Shown: positions 56,489-64,000 of the stretch, in pieces
Layout of the letters: each line of letters starts with the position of its first letter
Numbering within the stretch: the stretch's first letter is position 1
Assembly: GCF_000171815.1 (NCBI RefSeq)
Contig: NZ_ABGR01000013.1
Location: forward strand, 1 to 64,000
Source: Vibrio sp. AND4
GTDB taxonomy: Bacteria > Pseudomonadota > Gammaproteobacteria > Enterobacterales > Vibrionaceae
Direction: 5' to 3'
Length of the DNA: 64,000 nucleotides
Translations under genes and position numbers: made by a program
The notes under the pieces: generated by a model
The model's input: the letters and a program-made list of their open reading frames with translations, nothing else
Told to the model about the DNA's origin: nothing
The model's database searches: none

Positions 56489-57397
56489 ATGGTTATGTTA
56501 ACGAAAAAAGAGAACCTTGAAGCGGTCGAGAAATTTGCAGAGAACCTGGAAGTTGAAGGCCGTAGTTTGTGGCAAGACGCCCGAATCCGCTTTATGCGCA
56601 ATAAAGCAGCGATGGTGAGTTTATTCATACTCACATTGATGACTCTTGCGGTAATTTTCCTGCCAATGATAGCTCCCTATGCTTTTGACGATACCGATTG
56701 GTATTCAATGCACGTTGGTCCGAGTGCTGAGCACTGGTTCGGAACGGATAGTTTAGGTCGTGATATTTACGTACGTACGCTTATTGGTGGCCGTATTTCT
56801 CTGATGGTCGGTGTGTTAGGTGCGTTAGTGGCGGTTGTTATTGGTACGCTTTACGGCGCTACTTCTGGCTTTCTCGGCGGCAGAGTAGACCGTATCATGA
56901 TGCGTATTCTTGAAATCTTATACGCAGTCCCTTTCATGTTTTTAGTGATTGTATTGGTTACCTTCTTCGGCCGTAACATTGTTCTTATCTTCGTCGCTAT
57001 CGGTGCGATTGCATGGCTAGATATGGCACGTATCGTTCGTGGTCAAACACTAAGCTTACGCAGTAAAGAATTTATTGAAGCGGCACACGTCTGTGGTGTG
57101 AGCAAGTGGAAGATCATCACCCGCCATATCGTACCAAACGTACTAGGTATTGTAGCGGTATACTCAACGCTACTTATCCCAAGCATGATTCTGACTGAAT
57201 CATTTCTTTCATTCCTTGGTCTTGGTGTACAGGAACCAATGACAAGTTGGGGCGCACTTCTACAAGAAGGTTCGCAAACAATGGAAGTCGCAATCTGGCA
57301 GTTGGCGTTTCCAGCAGCATTCATGGTTGTGACTCTATTCTGCTTCAACTACGTTGGTGACGGCCTGCGCGATGCGTTGGATCCAAAAGACAGATAA
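56489..57397 (+). CDS. oppC: Oligopeptide ABC transporter permease OppC
   Basis: This 302-residue permease is the partner of OppB. It has an extended cytoplasmic N-terminus (NLEVEGRSLWQDARIRFMRNKAA), the FGTDSLGRDI motif and the EAA loop EAAHVCGVSKWKIITRHIVPN. It ends DGLRDALDPKDR as in E. coli. It begins 9 bases after oppB, with AGGGAAGT before the ATG. Confidence 0.97.
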   Translation: MVMLTKKENLEAVEKFAENLEVEGRSLWQDARIRFMRNKAAMVSLFILTLMTLAVIFLPMIAPYAFDDTDWYSMHVGPSAEHWFGTDSLGRDIYVRTLIGGRISLMVGVLGALVAVVIGTLYGATSGFLGGRVDRIMMRILEILYAVPFMFLVIVLVTFFGRNIVLIFVAIGAIAWLDMARIVRGQTLSLRSKEFIEAAHVCGVSKWKIITRHIVPNVLGIVAVYSTLLIPSMILTESFLSFLGLGVQEPMTSWGALLQEGSQTMEVAIWQLAFPAAFMVVTLFCFNYVGDGLRDALDPKDR

Positions 57398-57424
57398 TTA
57401 AAAATAGAAAGAATAAAGGAAGCA

Positions 57425-58399
57425 ATGATGAGTTTATTAGATGTCAAAGATCTGCGCGTCGAATTTACCACGCAAGATGGTATCGTGACCGCAGTAAACG
57501 ATTTAAACTTCTCCTTAAATCAAGGGGAAACCCTGGGTATTGTAGGGGAGTCTGGTTCAGGTAAGTCACAAACGGTATTCGCACTTATGGGTTTACTGGC
57601 AAAGAACGGTATTATCTCTGGTAGCGCGAAGTTCGAAGGTCGAGAAATCCTCAACCTTAAAGAGAAAGAGCTAAACAAGGTTCGTGCAGAACAGATCGCG
57701 ATGATCTTCCAAGACCCCATGACGTCCCTTAACCCATACATGAAAGTCAGTGAGCAGCTTATGGAAGTGCTGATGATGCATAAAGGTATGGGCAAGGCAG
57801 AAGCTTTCGAAGAGTCGGTTCGTATGCTTGAAGCGGTAAAAATCCCAGAAGCTCGAAAGCGAATTACTATGTATCCGCATGAGTTCTCAGGTGGTATGCG
57901 CCAGCGTGTAATGATCGCAATGGCGCTACTGTGTCGTCCAAAACTGCTTATTGCGGATGAGCCAACGACGGCATTGGACGTAACGGTTCAAGCGCAGATC
58001 ATGGATCTGTTGAACGAACTGAAATCTGAGTTCAACACTGCAATCATCATGATTACGCACGACCTTGGTGTCGTAGCGGGTTCTTGTGACAAAGTTCTGG
58101 TGATGTACGCAGGTCGTACCATGGAGTACGGCACAGTGAACGAAATCTTCTACAAACCAAGCCATCCGTATGCAGAAGGGTTGTTGAAGGCAATACCGCG
58201 TCTTGATACTGAAGGCGAGATCTTGCCAACGATTCCAGGCAACCCGCCAAATTTACTCCGCTTACCACCCGGCTGTCCTTATCAGGAGCGCTGCCACCGT
58301 GTGATGGACCGCTGTAAGCGTGAAGCGCCAACTCTGATGCCGTTCGCTGATGGCCGTCAGCGCGCATGTTTCTCTGAATGGGAGGCTTGGAACATATGA
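57425..58399 (+). CDS. oppD: Oligopeptide ABC transporter ATPase OppD
   Basis: This is a 324-residue ATPase with Walker [10 protein letters not shown], signature [12 protein letters not shown], Walker [13 protein letters not shown] and the H-loop [10 protein letters not shown]. The C-terminal oligopeptide/dipeptide transporter domain has cysteines [17 protein letters not shown] at 57425 or 57428 are both possible behind AAAGGAAG. It overlaps oppF by 4 bases. Confidence 0.97.
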   Translation: MMSLLDVKDLRVEFTTQDGIVTAVNDLNFSLNQGETLGIVGESGSGKSQTVFALMGLLAKNGIISGSAKFEGREILNLKEKELNKVRAEQIAMIFQDPMTSLNPYMKVSEQLMEVLMMHKGMGKAEAFEESVRMLEAVKIPEARKRITMYPHEFSGGMRQRVMIAMALLCRPKLLIADEPTTALDVTVQAQIMDLLNELKSEFNTAIIMITHDLGVVAGSCDKVLVMYAGRTMEYGTVNEIFYKPSHPYAEGLLKAIPRLDTEGEILPTIPGNPPNLLRLPPGCPYQERCHRVMDRCKREAPTLMPFADGRQRACFSEWEAWNI

Positions 58400-59387
58400 G
58401 TACAGATAAAAAACTGATTCTAGACATATCTGATCTGAAGGTGCACTTCAGCATTGCATCTAAGTCTGCATGGCCTTGGTCCAAGCCCTCAAGCGTAAAA
58501 GCGGTAGACGGTGTAAACGTTCGTTTATATGAAGGTGAGACGCTTGGAGTAGTGGGTGAGTCTGGTTGTGGTAAGTCGACGTTTGCTCGCGCCATTATTG
58601 GCTAGTTGAAGCAACTGAGGGTGAGGTGGTTTGGTTGGGACAAGATCTTACCAAGATGAAAGACGTACAACGCCGCGACACGCGTAAAGAAATACAAATG
58701 ATTTTCCAAGATCCTTTGGCCTCTTTAAATCCGCGCATGACGGTCGGCGACATCATTGCTGAACCGCTGGAAACCTTCTATCCGGAACTGAGCAGACAAG
58801 AGGTGAAAGATCGAGTTAAAGAGATGATGGCGAAGGTGGGCCTGCTGCCGAATGTCATTAATCGTTACCCACACGAATTCTCCGGTGGTCAGTGTCAGCG
58901 TATTGGCATCGCTCGTGCTCTTATTCTAAAGCCTAAGATGATCATCTGTGACGAGCCAGTATCAGCACTGGATGTTTCTATTCAGGCTCAGGTAGTGAAT
59001 CTACTAAAAGACCTGCAAAAAGAGCTGGGCCTTTCATTGGTCTTCATTGCGCATGATTTGTCTGTTATTAAACACATTTCTGACCGCGTATTGGTAATGT
59101 ATCTCGGTAATGCGGTGGAATTGGGTGAATCGGAAGCCTTGTTTGCAAACCCAAAGCATCCGTACACACGTGCATTGATGTCGGCTGTGCCAATTCCTGA
59201 TCCAGAATTAGAGCGCAACAAGAAGATCTTGATGCTAGAAGGGGATTTACCATCGCCCATTAGTCCGCCATCGGGTTGTGTGTTCCGCACGCGTTGCCCG
59301 CAAGCGACGCTTGACTGTTCGAACACTAAACCAAGTATTCAAGGCTCTGATGTTCACGCGGTATCTTGCCTACAGGTTAACGCGTAA
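58396..59387 (+). pseudogene. oppF: Oligopeptide ABC transporter ATPase OppF, frameshifted
   Basis: The gene starts at 58396 (ATGA overlap with oppD) and reads [20 protein letters not shown] to Walker [17 protein letters not shown], then meets TAG at 58603-58605. From 58602 the -1 frame resumes exactly where OppF should: [16 protein letters not shown], then DPLASLNPRMTVG, signature FSGGQCQRIGIARAL, Walker B MIICDEPVSALD and the C-terminal cysteine domain to 59387. One base, probably a C (GGCCTA read as GGCTA), is missing. No slippery sequence is present, so this is not programmed. As written, OppF would be truncated after about 69 residues and peptide import would lose one ATPase. Sequencing error is a real alternative. 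Confidence 0.9.
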
Positions 59388-59410
59388 AAAATTCAGGCTA
59401 CAGTAACTAA

Positions 59411-59439
59411 GCGCGACCTCATTCGAGGGCGCGTTTTTT
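59411..59439 (+). terminator. Terminator after oppF
   Basis: GCGCGACCTC (59411-59420) and GAGGGCGCG (59425-59433) pair imperfectly around ATTC, followed by TTTTTTC. Confidence 0.75.
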
Positions 59440-59523
59440 CTTTGGTTTGTTAACAAGCCCTTGTCAATGACCGTACTGTTTTTCTATAATATTACATGCT
59501 AACTTAATATATTATATAAACTA

Positions 59524-60654
59524 ATGTTATCTACCTTAAGTCAGTCTATCCAATCCGGCAGAAGCAAAGTTTCACAAGAGTTACAGTGTGTATGTACGCT
59601 TCTTAAGGCAGATTTTCCTATCTTCGTGATGATCTCGATATTGGTGACGTTAATGTCGCTTTATGAATTCGCGAATGGCTACTCATATAGGGTTAAGCTT
59701 TTCAAGTATTGGGATATGATGTGTATTGGTGCAGTTGTAACTCTGTTTGTCTATACGGCCGTATACTTTTTCATCTTGCTTTCACGCTTGGAAAAACGCC
59801 CACTACTTTGCTTTTGGCATAAGCTTGTTTCATTATGGTCACAAAGGTCGAATCTGATTTCCGCTTTCGTACTGCTCAGTACGATAAGTGTCTTTCTTTC
59901 GAGCTTTTCTGCTATAAAAAGTCTGATCCCGCTAATTCATCCATTTGAATTTGATTCTCTATTTCATGATTTAGATATTTTGCTTTTCGCTGGGAGCGAG
60001 CCGTGGAAAATTTTCTACAGTGTCTTTGATTCTCCGCTTTCTACCATGATGATTAATATTGCCTATAACGTATGGTTTCTTTTGCTGTGGTTAACATTGA
60101 GTTATTTCCTGATCGCGAGAAATGCCAAAGCACGAATGCAGTTTTTACTAAGTTGGCTTTTGTGTTGGGCCCTGCTTGGTGGTGTATTAGCGACTTTACT
60201 TTCTTCTGCGGGACCGGCATTTTTGCATCGCTTAAATCCTGAAGATACTCGATACAATGAGTTAATGGCATTGCTCCAGTCGCATCATCAATGGTTAGTC
60301 GCCAATGACTGGCTGGGAATTTGGTCTCTCGGTACCCAAGAGATGTTATGGCAAGCCTACGACACGGGCAAAGAAATGCTTGGAAGTGGGATTTCTTCTA
60401 TGCCAAGTATGCACGTCGCCATAGCGACCGTGATGGCGCTAGGAGGGTGGACGATAAATCGCTGTTTAGGCGCGGTACTTTGGTTATACACGGCTTTAAT
60501 ATTTGTAGGCTCTTTCGTATTGGGCTGGCACTATGCCGTCGATGGTTTAGTGAGCATACCTCTGACATGTTTGATTTGGTACTGTGTTGGAAAGTTTTTA
60601 CACGTAACTAATCCCAGCTCCATCCCCTCATCATTGGGTGATTATGCGCGCTAA
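59524..60654 (+). CDS. PAP2-superfamily (inositol phosphorylceramide synthase-like) membrane protein
   Basis: This is a 376-residue multi-pass membrane protein with about 8 helices. The late catalytic motifs of the PAP2/IPC-synthase group are present: GSGISSMPSMHVA (His297) and GWHYAVDG (His336, Asp340). The classical first phosphatase motif KxxxxxxRP is absent, as in the PAP2_3 branch. Members transfer or remove phosphate head groups of lipids; the substrate is unknown. The ATG at 59524 has no clear ribosome binding site, and the promoter region is extremely AT-rich. Confidence 0.8.
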   Translation: MLSTLSQSIQSGRSKVSQELQCVCTLLKADFPIFVMISILVTLMSLYEFANGYSYRVKLFKYWDMMCIGAVVTLFVYTAVYFFILLSRLEKRPLLCFWHKLVSLWSQRSNLISAFVLLSTISVFLSSFSAIKSLIPLIHPFEFDSLFHDLDILLFAGSEPWKIFYSVFDSPLSTMMINIAYNVWFLLLWLTLSYFLIARNAKARMQFLLSWLLCWALLGGVLATLLSSAGPAFLHRLNPEDTRYNELMALLQSHHQWLVANDWLGIWSLGTQEMLWQAYDTGKEMLGSGISSMPSMHVAIATVMALGGWTINRCLGAVLWLYTALIFVGSFVLGWHYAVDGLVSIPLTCLIWYCVGKFLHVTNPSSIPSSLGDYAR

Positions 60655-60718
60655 ATTTGAAGTCCAATAGCGAAAAAAGAATTGTTCAGTTTGCTTAATC
60701 AAAAATTTCGAACAACTT

Positions 60719-60757
60719 AGCCAACTCCCTCTAGTTTTGAGAGCGTTGGCTTTTTTA
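60719..60757 (+). terminator. Terminator after the PAP2-family gene
   Basis: AGCCAAC (60719-60725) with GTTGGCT (60745-60751), inner CTCT/AGAG pairs, then TTTTT. Confidence 0.75.
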
Positions 60758-60776
60758 TACTGTTAGTAACAGTATA
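60756..60776. promoter_or_regulatory. Perfect 21-bp palindrome upstream of yqjG
   Basis: TATACTGTTA and TAACAGTATA flank a single G at 60766. It lies 12 bases before the yqjG start and abuts the preceding terminator, so it looks like an operator. CTG-N7-CAG spacing excludes a LexA box (N10). Confidence 0.7.
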
Positions 60777-60788
60777 AATGAGGATCGA

Positions 60789-61736
60789 ATGATGGGTAAG
60801 TTAATTAAAGGCGTTTGGCATGACGTATGGTACGAGACCAAATCAAGCGGTGGTAAGTTTATTCGTGAAGATGCAGGTTTTCGCGGCTGGATAAAAAATA
60901 AGCCTGATGCTGGGTTCCTACCGGAGTCGGGCCGCTACCATTTATATGTTTCCCTTGCCTGTCCGTGGGCGCATCGAACACTGATTTTTCGTCAACTTAA
61001 GGGGCTAGAAAGGCACATTGACGTTACTGTGGTATGCCCAGACATGCTCAGCGAAGGCTGGCAGGTGGGGTTACCTGAGCCGTTGTTTGGCCATACTCGT
61101 ATGCACCAAATCTACACTCAAGCTAAGCCCGATTACACTGGTCGCGTTACTGTTCCGGTTTTGTGGGATAAAAAGACCAACACCATAGTGTCGAATGAGT
61201 CTTCTGAAATCATCCGTATGTTTAACTCTGAGTTTAACGAACTCACCGGGAACAACGATGATTATTACCCAGAGCAACTTCAAAGTGTGATTGATGAGTG
61301 GAACGATTACGTTTATCCAAACGTGAATAATGGTGTATACCGGTGCGGGTTTGCGACAACGCAAGAAGCTTATGAAGAGGCGTTCGATTCATTGTTTACT
61401 GCTTTGGATAAAATTGATGCACACCTTGCGACGCACCGCTACTTGGCTGGGAATAAAATCACAGAAGCAGACTGGCGCTTATTTACCACTCTCGTTCGGT
61501 TTGATGCCGTGTATGTAGGGCATTTTAAGTGCAATAAACAACGCATTGCGGATTACCCAAATATTCAGGGTTATTTGAAAGAGCTTTACCAAGTGGAAGG
61601 TGTGGCGGAGACCACCGATTTTTATCACATCAAGCGTCACTATTATTTTAGCCATATTGGTATCAATCCGACACAAGTGGTACCAAAAGGTCCTGAGTTA
61701 GACCTGAATTCGCCCCATGGTCGAGACTTAATCTAG
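60789..61736 (+). CDS. yqjG: Glutathionyl-hydroquinone reductase (YqjG/PcpF family)
   Basis: This is a 315-residue Xi-class glutathione transferase that removes glutathione from glutathionyl-hydroquinones. The catalytic cysteine is C58 in SLACPWAHR; VPVLWDKKTNTIVSNESSEIIRM is the glutathione site, and the C-terminal helical domain has DWRLFTTLVRFDAVYVGHFKCN. AGGATCG precedes the ATG. The upstream palindrome suggests a dedicated repressor, perhaps quinone or electrophile responsive. Confidence 0.94.
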   Translation: MMGKLIKGVWHDVWYETKSSGGKFIREDAGFRGWIKNKPDAGFLPESGRYHLYVSLACPWAHRTLIFRQLKGLERHIDVTVVCPDMLSEGWQVGLPEPLFGHTRMHQIYTQAKPDYTGRVTVPVLWDKKTNTIVSNESSEIIRMFNSEFNELTGNNDDYYPEQLQSVIDEWNDYVYPNVNNGVYRCGFATTQEAYEEAFDSLFTALDKIDAHLATHRYLAGNKITEADWRLFTTLVRFDAVYVGHFKCNKQRIADYPNIQGYLKELYQVEGVAETTDFYHIKRHYYFSHIGINPTQVVPKGPELDLNSPHGRDLI

Positions 61737-61820
61737 ATTGTTGCTCACTATGGTTGCTTAAACGTTGTTAAGAGCGGACTTGTTTGAGTATTTGGACTGC
61801 TTTAGCCGAGCACAAAGCAA

Positions 61821-61846
61821 AAAAAACCTCGCGATGGCGAGGTTTT
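61821..61846 (-). terminator. Terminator after pta
   Basis: AAAACCTCGC (61823-61832) and GCGAGGTTTT (61837-61846, small loop). The A run on the low side gives the U run on the minus strand. Confidence 0.85.
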
Positions 61847-61870
61847 AAGACTTTGCAGCAAGCAAGGTGA

Positions 61871-64000
61871 TTAGTTAACTACTTTTTCGCGAGCTTGGTC
61901 AGCTTGATCTGCCTGAATCGCAGTTAGAGCAACTGTGTACACGATATCGTCTACTAGTGCACCGCGAGAGAGATCGTTTACAGGTTTGCGCATACCTTGC
62001 AGCATTGGACCGATAGATACTAGGTCAGCTGAACGTTGTACCGCTTTGTAAGTCGTATTACCCGTGTTTAGGTCTGGGAATACGAATACTGTCGCTTTAC
62101 CTGCTACTGGAGAGTTAGGCGCTTTAGAAGCTGCCACATTTTCCATGATTGCTGCGTCGTACTGTAGAGGACCGTCGATCACTAGATCTGGACGCTTCTC
62201 TTGAGCAATCTTAGTTGCTTCACGTACTTTATCTACGTCTGCACCCTTACCAGATTCACCGGTAGAGTAAGAGATCATAGCTACACGTGGGTCGATACCG
62301 AATGCTGCCGCAGAATCAGCAGATTGGATAGCGATTTCAGCAAGCTGTTCCGCTGTTGGATCTGGGTTGATCGCACAGTCACCGTACACCAATACTTGGT
62401 CTGGTAGTAGCATGAAGAATACAGAAGATACGATAGACGCATCAGGTGCAGTCTTGATGATTTGGAACGGAGGAACGATAGTGTTTGCTGTGGTGTGAAC
62501 CGCACCAGAAACTAGACCATCTACTTCGTTGTTCTCAAGCATCATTGTGCCTAGGAATACTGAATCTTGCAGTTTCTCGCGAGCAACAACTTCAGTCATA
62601 CCTTTCGCGCCACGCAGTTCAACAAGACGAGCCACGTAGTTTTCACGAACTTCATCAGAGTTGATGATAGTTACGCCGGCACCTAGTGTTACGCCTTGCT
62701 GCTCCGCAACGCGACGGATTTCGTCTGGGTTACCGAGAAGCACACACTCAGCAATACCGCGTTCAGCACAGATCGCTGCCGCTTTAACTGTACGTGGTTC
62801 GTCGCCTTCAGGAAGAACGATACGCTTGCCAGCTTTGCGAGCAAATTCCGTTAACTGGTAACGGAATGCTGGTGGGCTGAGACGACGGGACTTTTGAGTC
62901 CCTTCAGTCATAGACTCGATCCAGTTACCGTCGATGTGACCAGCAACGTGTTCGTTGATGAACTCAATACGCTCTTTATCATCTGCAGGAACTTCGATAG
63001 AGAAACTCTGAAGGTTCAGAGAGGTCTGCCAAGTGTTACCTTGTGCTTTGAAGATAGGTAGACCTGTTTCGAATGCTGGTTTGCACAGACCTTCAATTTC
63101 TTCAGGAATGTCGTAACCGCCAGTTAGCAGTATCGCACCGATGTCAACACCGTTCATTGCTGCAAGTGATGCTGCAACAATAACGTCTGGACGGTCAGCA
63201 GAAGTGACTAGGAGAGAGCCTGGTCTGAAGTGCGCAATCATGTTTGGCAGAGATCGTGCACAGAAAGTGATGCTCTTGATTCGACGAGTGTTGATCTCAC
63301 CTTCGTTGATGATGTCGGCGTTCAGGTGCTTAGCCATATCGGTCGCACGAGTCGCGATAAGATCTATGCTCCATGGTACACAGCCCAGCACACGAATTGG
63401 TGAAGTGTTGAAGATTTCCATCACTTTCATTTCGTTTTGCTTCGCGCTGTCTGCATCGTCAAAGATTTCAGATAAGTCAGGGCGAGTACGGCCCGCCTCG
63501 TCAACAGGTGCGTTTAGCTTGTTGATGATTACGCCAGAGATATTTTTGTTTTTAGTGCCGCCGAAGTTAGAACATGCTACTTCGATACGCTCTTTAAGCT
63601 GAGCAGGGTTATCAGTACCTGGGGTTGCTACAAGAACGATTTCTGCGCCAAGTGTTGCTGCAATTTCTGCGTTCACTTGGTTAGCGAATGGGTGCTTACG
63701 AGTTGGCACTAGACCTTCGATAAGTGTTACGTCCGCATCTTTGTTGATTTGGTTGTAACGCTCGACAACGGTTTCTAGCAGCTCGTCCATGTTGTCGTTA
63801 CCAATGAGGTTTTCAGCAACAGACATCGCTAGTGGTTGACCTATCTTCATATCGCTGTTGCAGCCAACGATAGTTGAGGTTAGATCTGGTTGATCACCGC
63901 CAGAACGTGGCTGTGAAATTGGTTTGTAAAAAGAAACCTTAACGCCCTTGCGCTCCATTGCGCGAAGAACACCCATACTTACGCTAGTTAGACCAACACC
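61871..64000 (-). CDS. pta: Phosphate acetyltransferase (5' end outside the window)
   Basis: At least 709 residues of the long (about 714) proteobacterial Pta, which converts acetyl-CoA and phosphate to acetyl phosphate for AckA. The frame is open to the window edge ([19 protein letters not shown]), so only about the first dozen residues are missing. The N-terminal P-loop-like/BioD-type domain is followed by DRTGG and the catalytic PTA_PTB domain ([41 protein letters not shown]). In vibrios and E. coli ackA precedes it; that would lie beyond 64000. Confidence 0.97.
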   Translation of the reverse strand, partial: GVGLTSVSMGVLRAMERKGVKVSFYKPISQPRSGGDQPDLTSTIVGCNSDMKIGQPLAMSVAENLIGNDNMDELLETVVERYNQINKDADVTLIEGLVPTRKHPFANQVNAEIAATLGAEIVLVATPGTDNPAQLKERIEVACSNFGGTKNKNISGVIINKLNAPVDEAGRTRPDLSEIFDDADSAKQNEMKVMEIFNTSPIRVLGCVPWSIDLIATRATDMAKHLNADIINEGEINTRRIKSITFCARSLPNMIAHFRPGSLLVTSADRPDVIVAASLAAMNGVDIGAILLTGGYDIPEEIEGLCKPAFETGLPIFKAQGNTWQTSLNLQSFSIEVPADDKERIEFINEHVAGHIDGNWIESMTEGTQKSRRLSPPAFRYQLTEFARKAGKRIVLPEGDEPRTVKAAAICAERGIAECVLLGNPDEIRRVAEQQGVTLGAGVTIINSDEVRENYVARLVELRGAKGMTEVVAREKLQDSVFLGTMMLENNEVDGLVSGAVHTTANTIVPPFQIIKTAPDASIVSSVFFMLLPDQVLVYGDCAINPDPTAEQLAEIAIQSADSAAAFGIDPRVAMISYSTGESGKGADVDKVREATKIAQEKRPDLVIDGPLQYDAAIMENVAASKAPNSPVAGKATVFVFPDLNTGNTTYKAVQRSADLVSIGPMLQGMRKPVNDLSRGALVDDIVYTVALTAIQADQADQAREKVVN

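Noticed and set aside
58590..58610. Programmed ribosomal frameshift in oppF
   Set aside because: No slippery heptamer or downstream structure is visible, and OppF is not known to use recoding; a one-base deletion explains it.
60756..60776. LexA box upstream of yqjG
   Set aside because: The CTG and CAG halves are separated by 7 bases instead of 10.

Overview
The window is a bacterial chromosome segment that reads as Vibrio. It carries a quorum-sensing block with the small RNA qrr1 divergent from luxO-luxU. It also has the sodium-motor protein MotY, the Na+-pumping RnfABCDGE complex and two NhaC-superfamily antiporters. Gene neighbourhoods such as yejK/yejL/lapC, ychE-adhE, uvrB-qrr1-luxOU-yvcK-moaABCDE and oppABCDF fit a Vibrio chromosome. 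The LuxO protein and the qrr1 core resemble those of the V. harveyi group, but the species cannot be fixed by eye.

Layout. 0-8 kb: the 3' end of fadH (with an apparent one-base deletion), ydjA, topB, a short-chain dehydrogenase, an HDAC-family deacetylase, and a translationally coupled pair of a DUF898 membrane protein and an M48 peptidase. 8-18 kb: tRNA-Ser, lapC-yejL, yejK, a membrane protein with an Hpt output domain but no kinase, an unrecognised lipoprotein, nhaC, asd. 18-30 kb: an ion channel, ychE, adhE with a long anaerobic-type leader, a degenerate SDR, sodB, grxD, a DsbA-fold protein, an antiporter, rnt, motY. 30-38 kb: gloA, then nth and the rnf operon, whose RnfC ends in a long 39-residue repeat array.

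38-44.3 kb is the accessory part. This visibly AT-rich block lies between rnfA and tRNA-Asn. It holds an overlapping gene pair built like ToxR/ToxS or VtrA/VtrC (a membrane-bound winged-helix regulator plus a small single-pass partner), a secreted sphingomyelinase-type phosphodiesterase, a TGTCTACC octamer repeat, a secreted protein with leukocidin-like features, and a small secreted partner. I infer a self-contained, signal-responsive toxin cassette. It is the best candidate in the window for something not yet described.

44.5-64 kb: uvrB with a LexA box and paired DnaA boxes; qrr1 with a sigma-54 promoter and a LuxO site; luxO-luxU; yvcK; the moa operon behind a Moco riboswitch; oppABCDF, in which oppF is broken by a one-base deletion just after Walker A; a PAP2-type membrane enzyme; a glutathionyl-hydroquinone reductase behind a perfect palindrome; and the start-truncated pta.

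Both frameshifts (fadH, oppF) look like the loss of one C from a short C run, so sequencing or assembly error must be excluded before either gene is called dead. No insertion sequence, prophage or CRISPR array was found.
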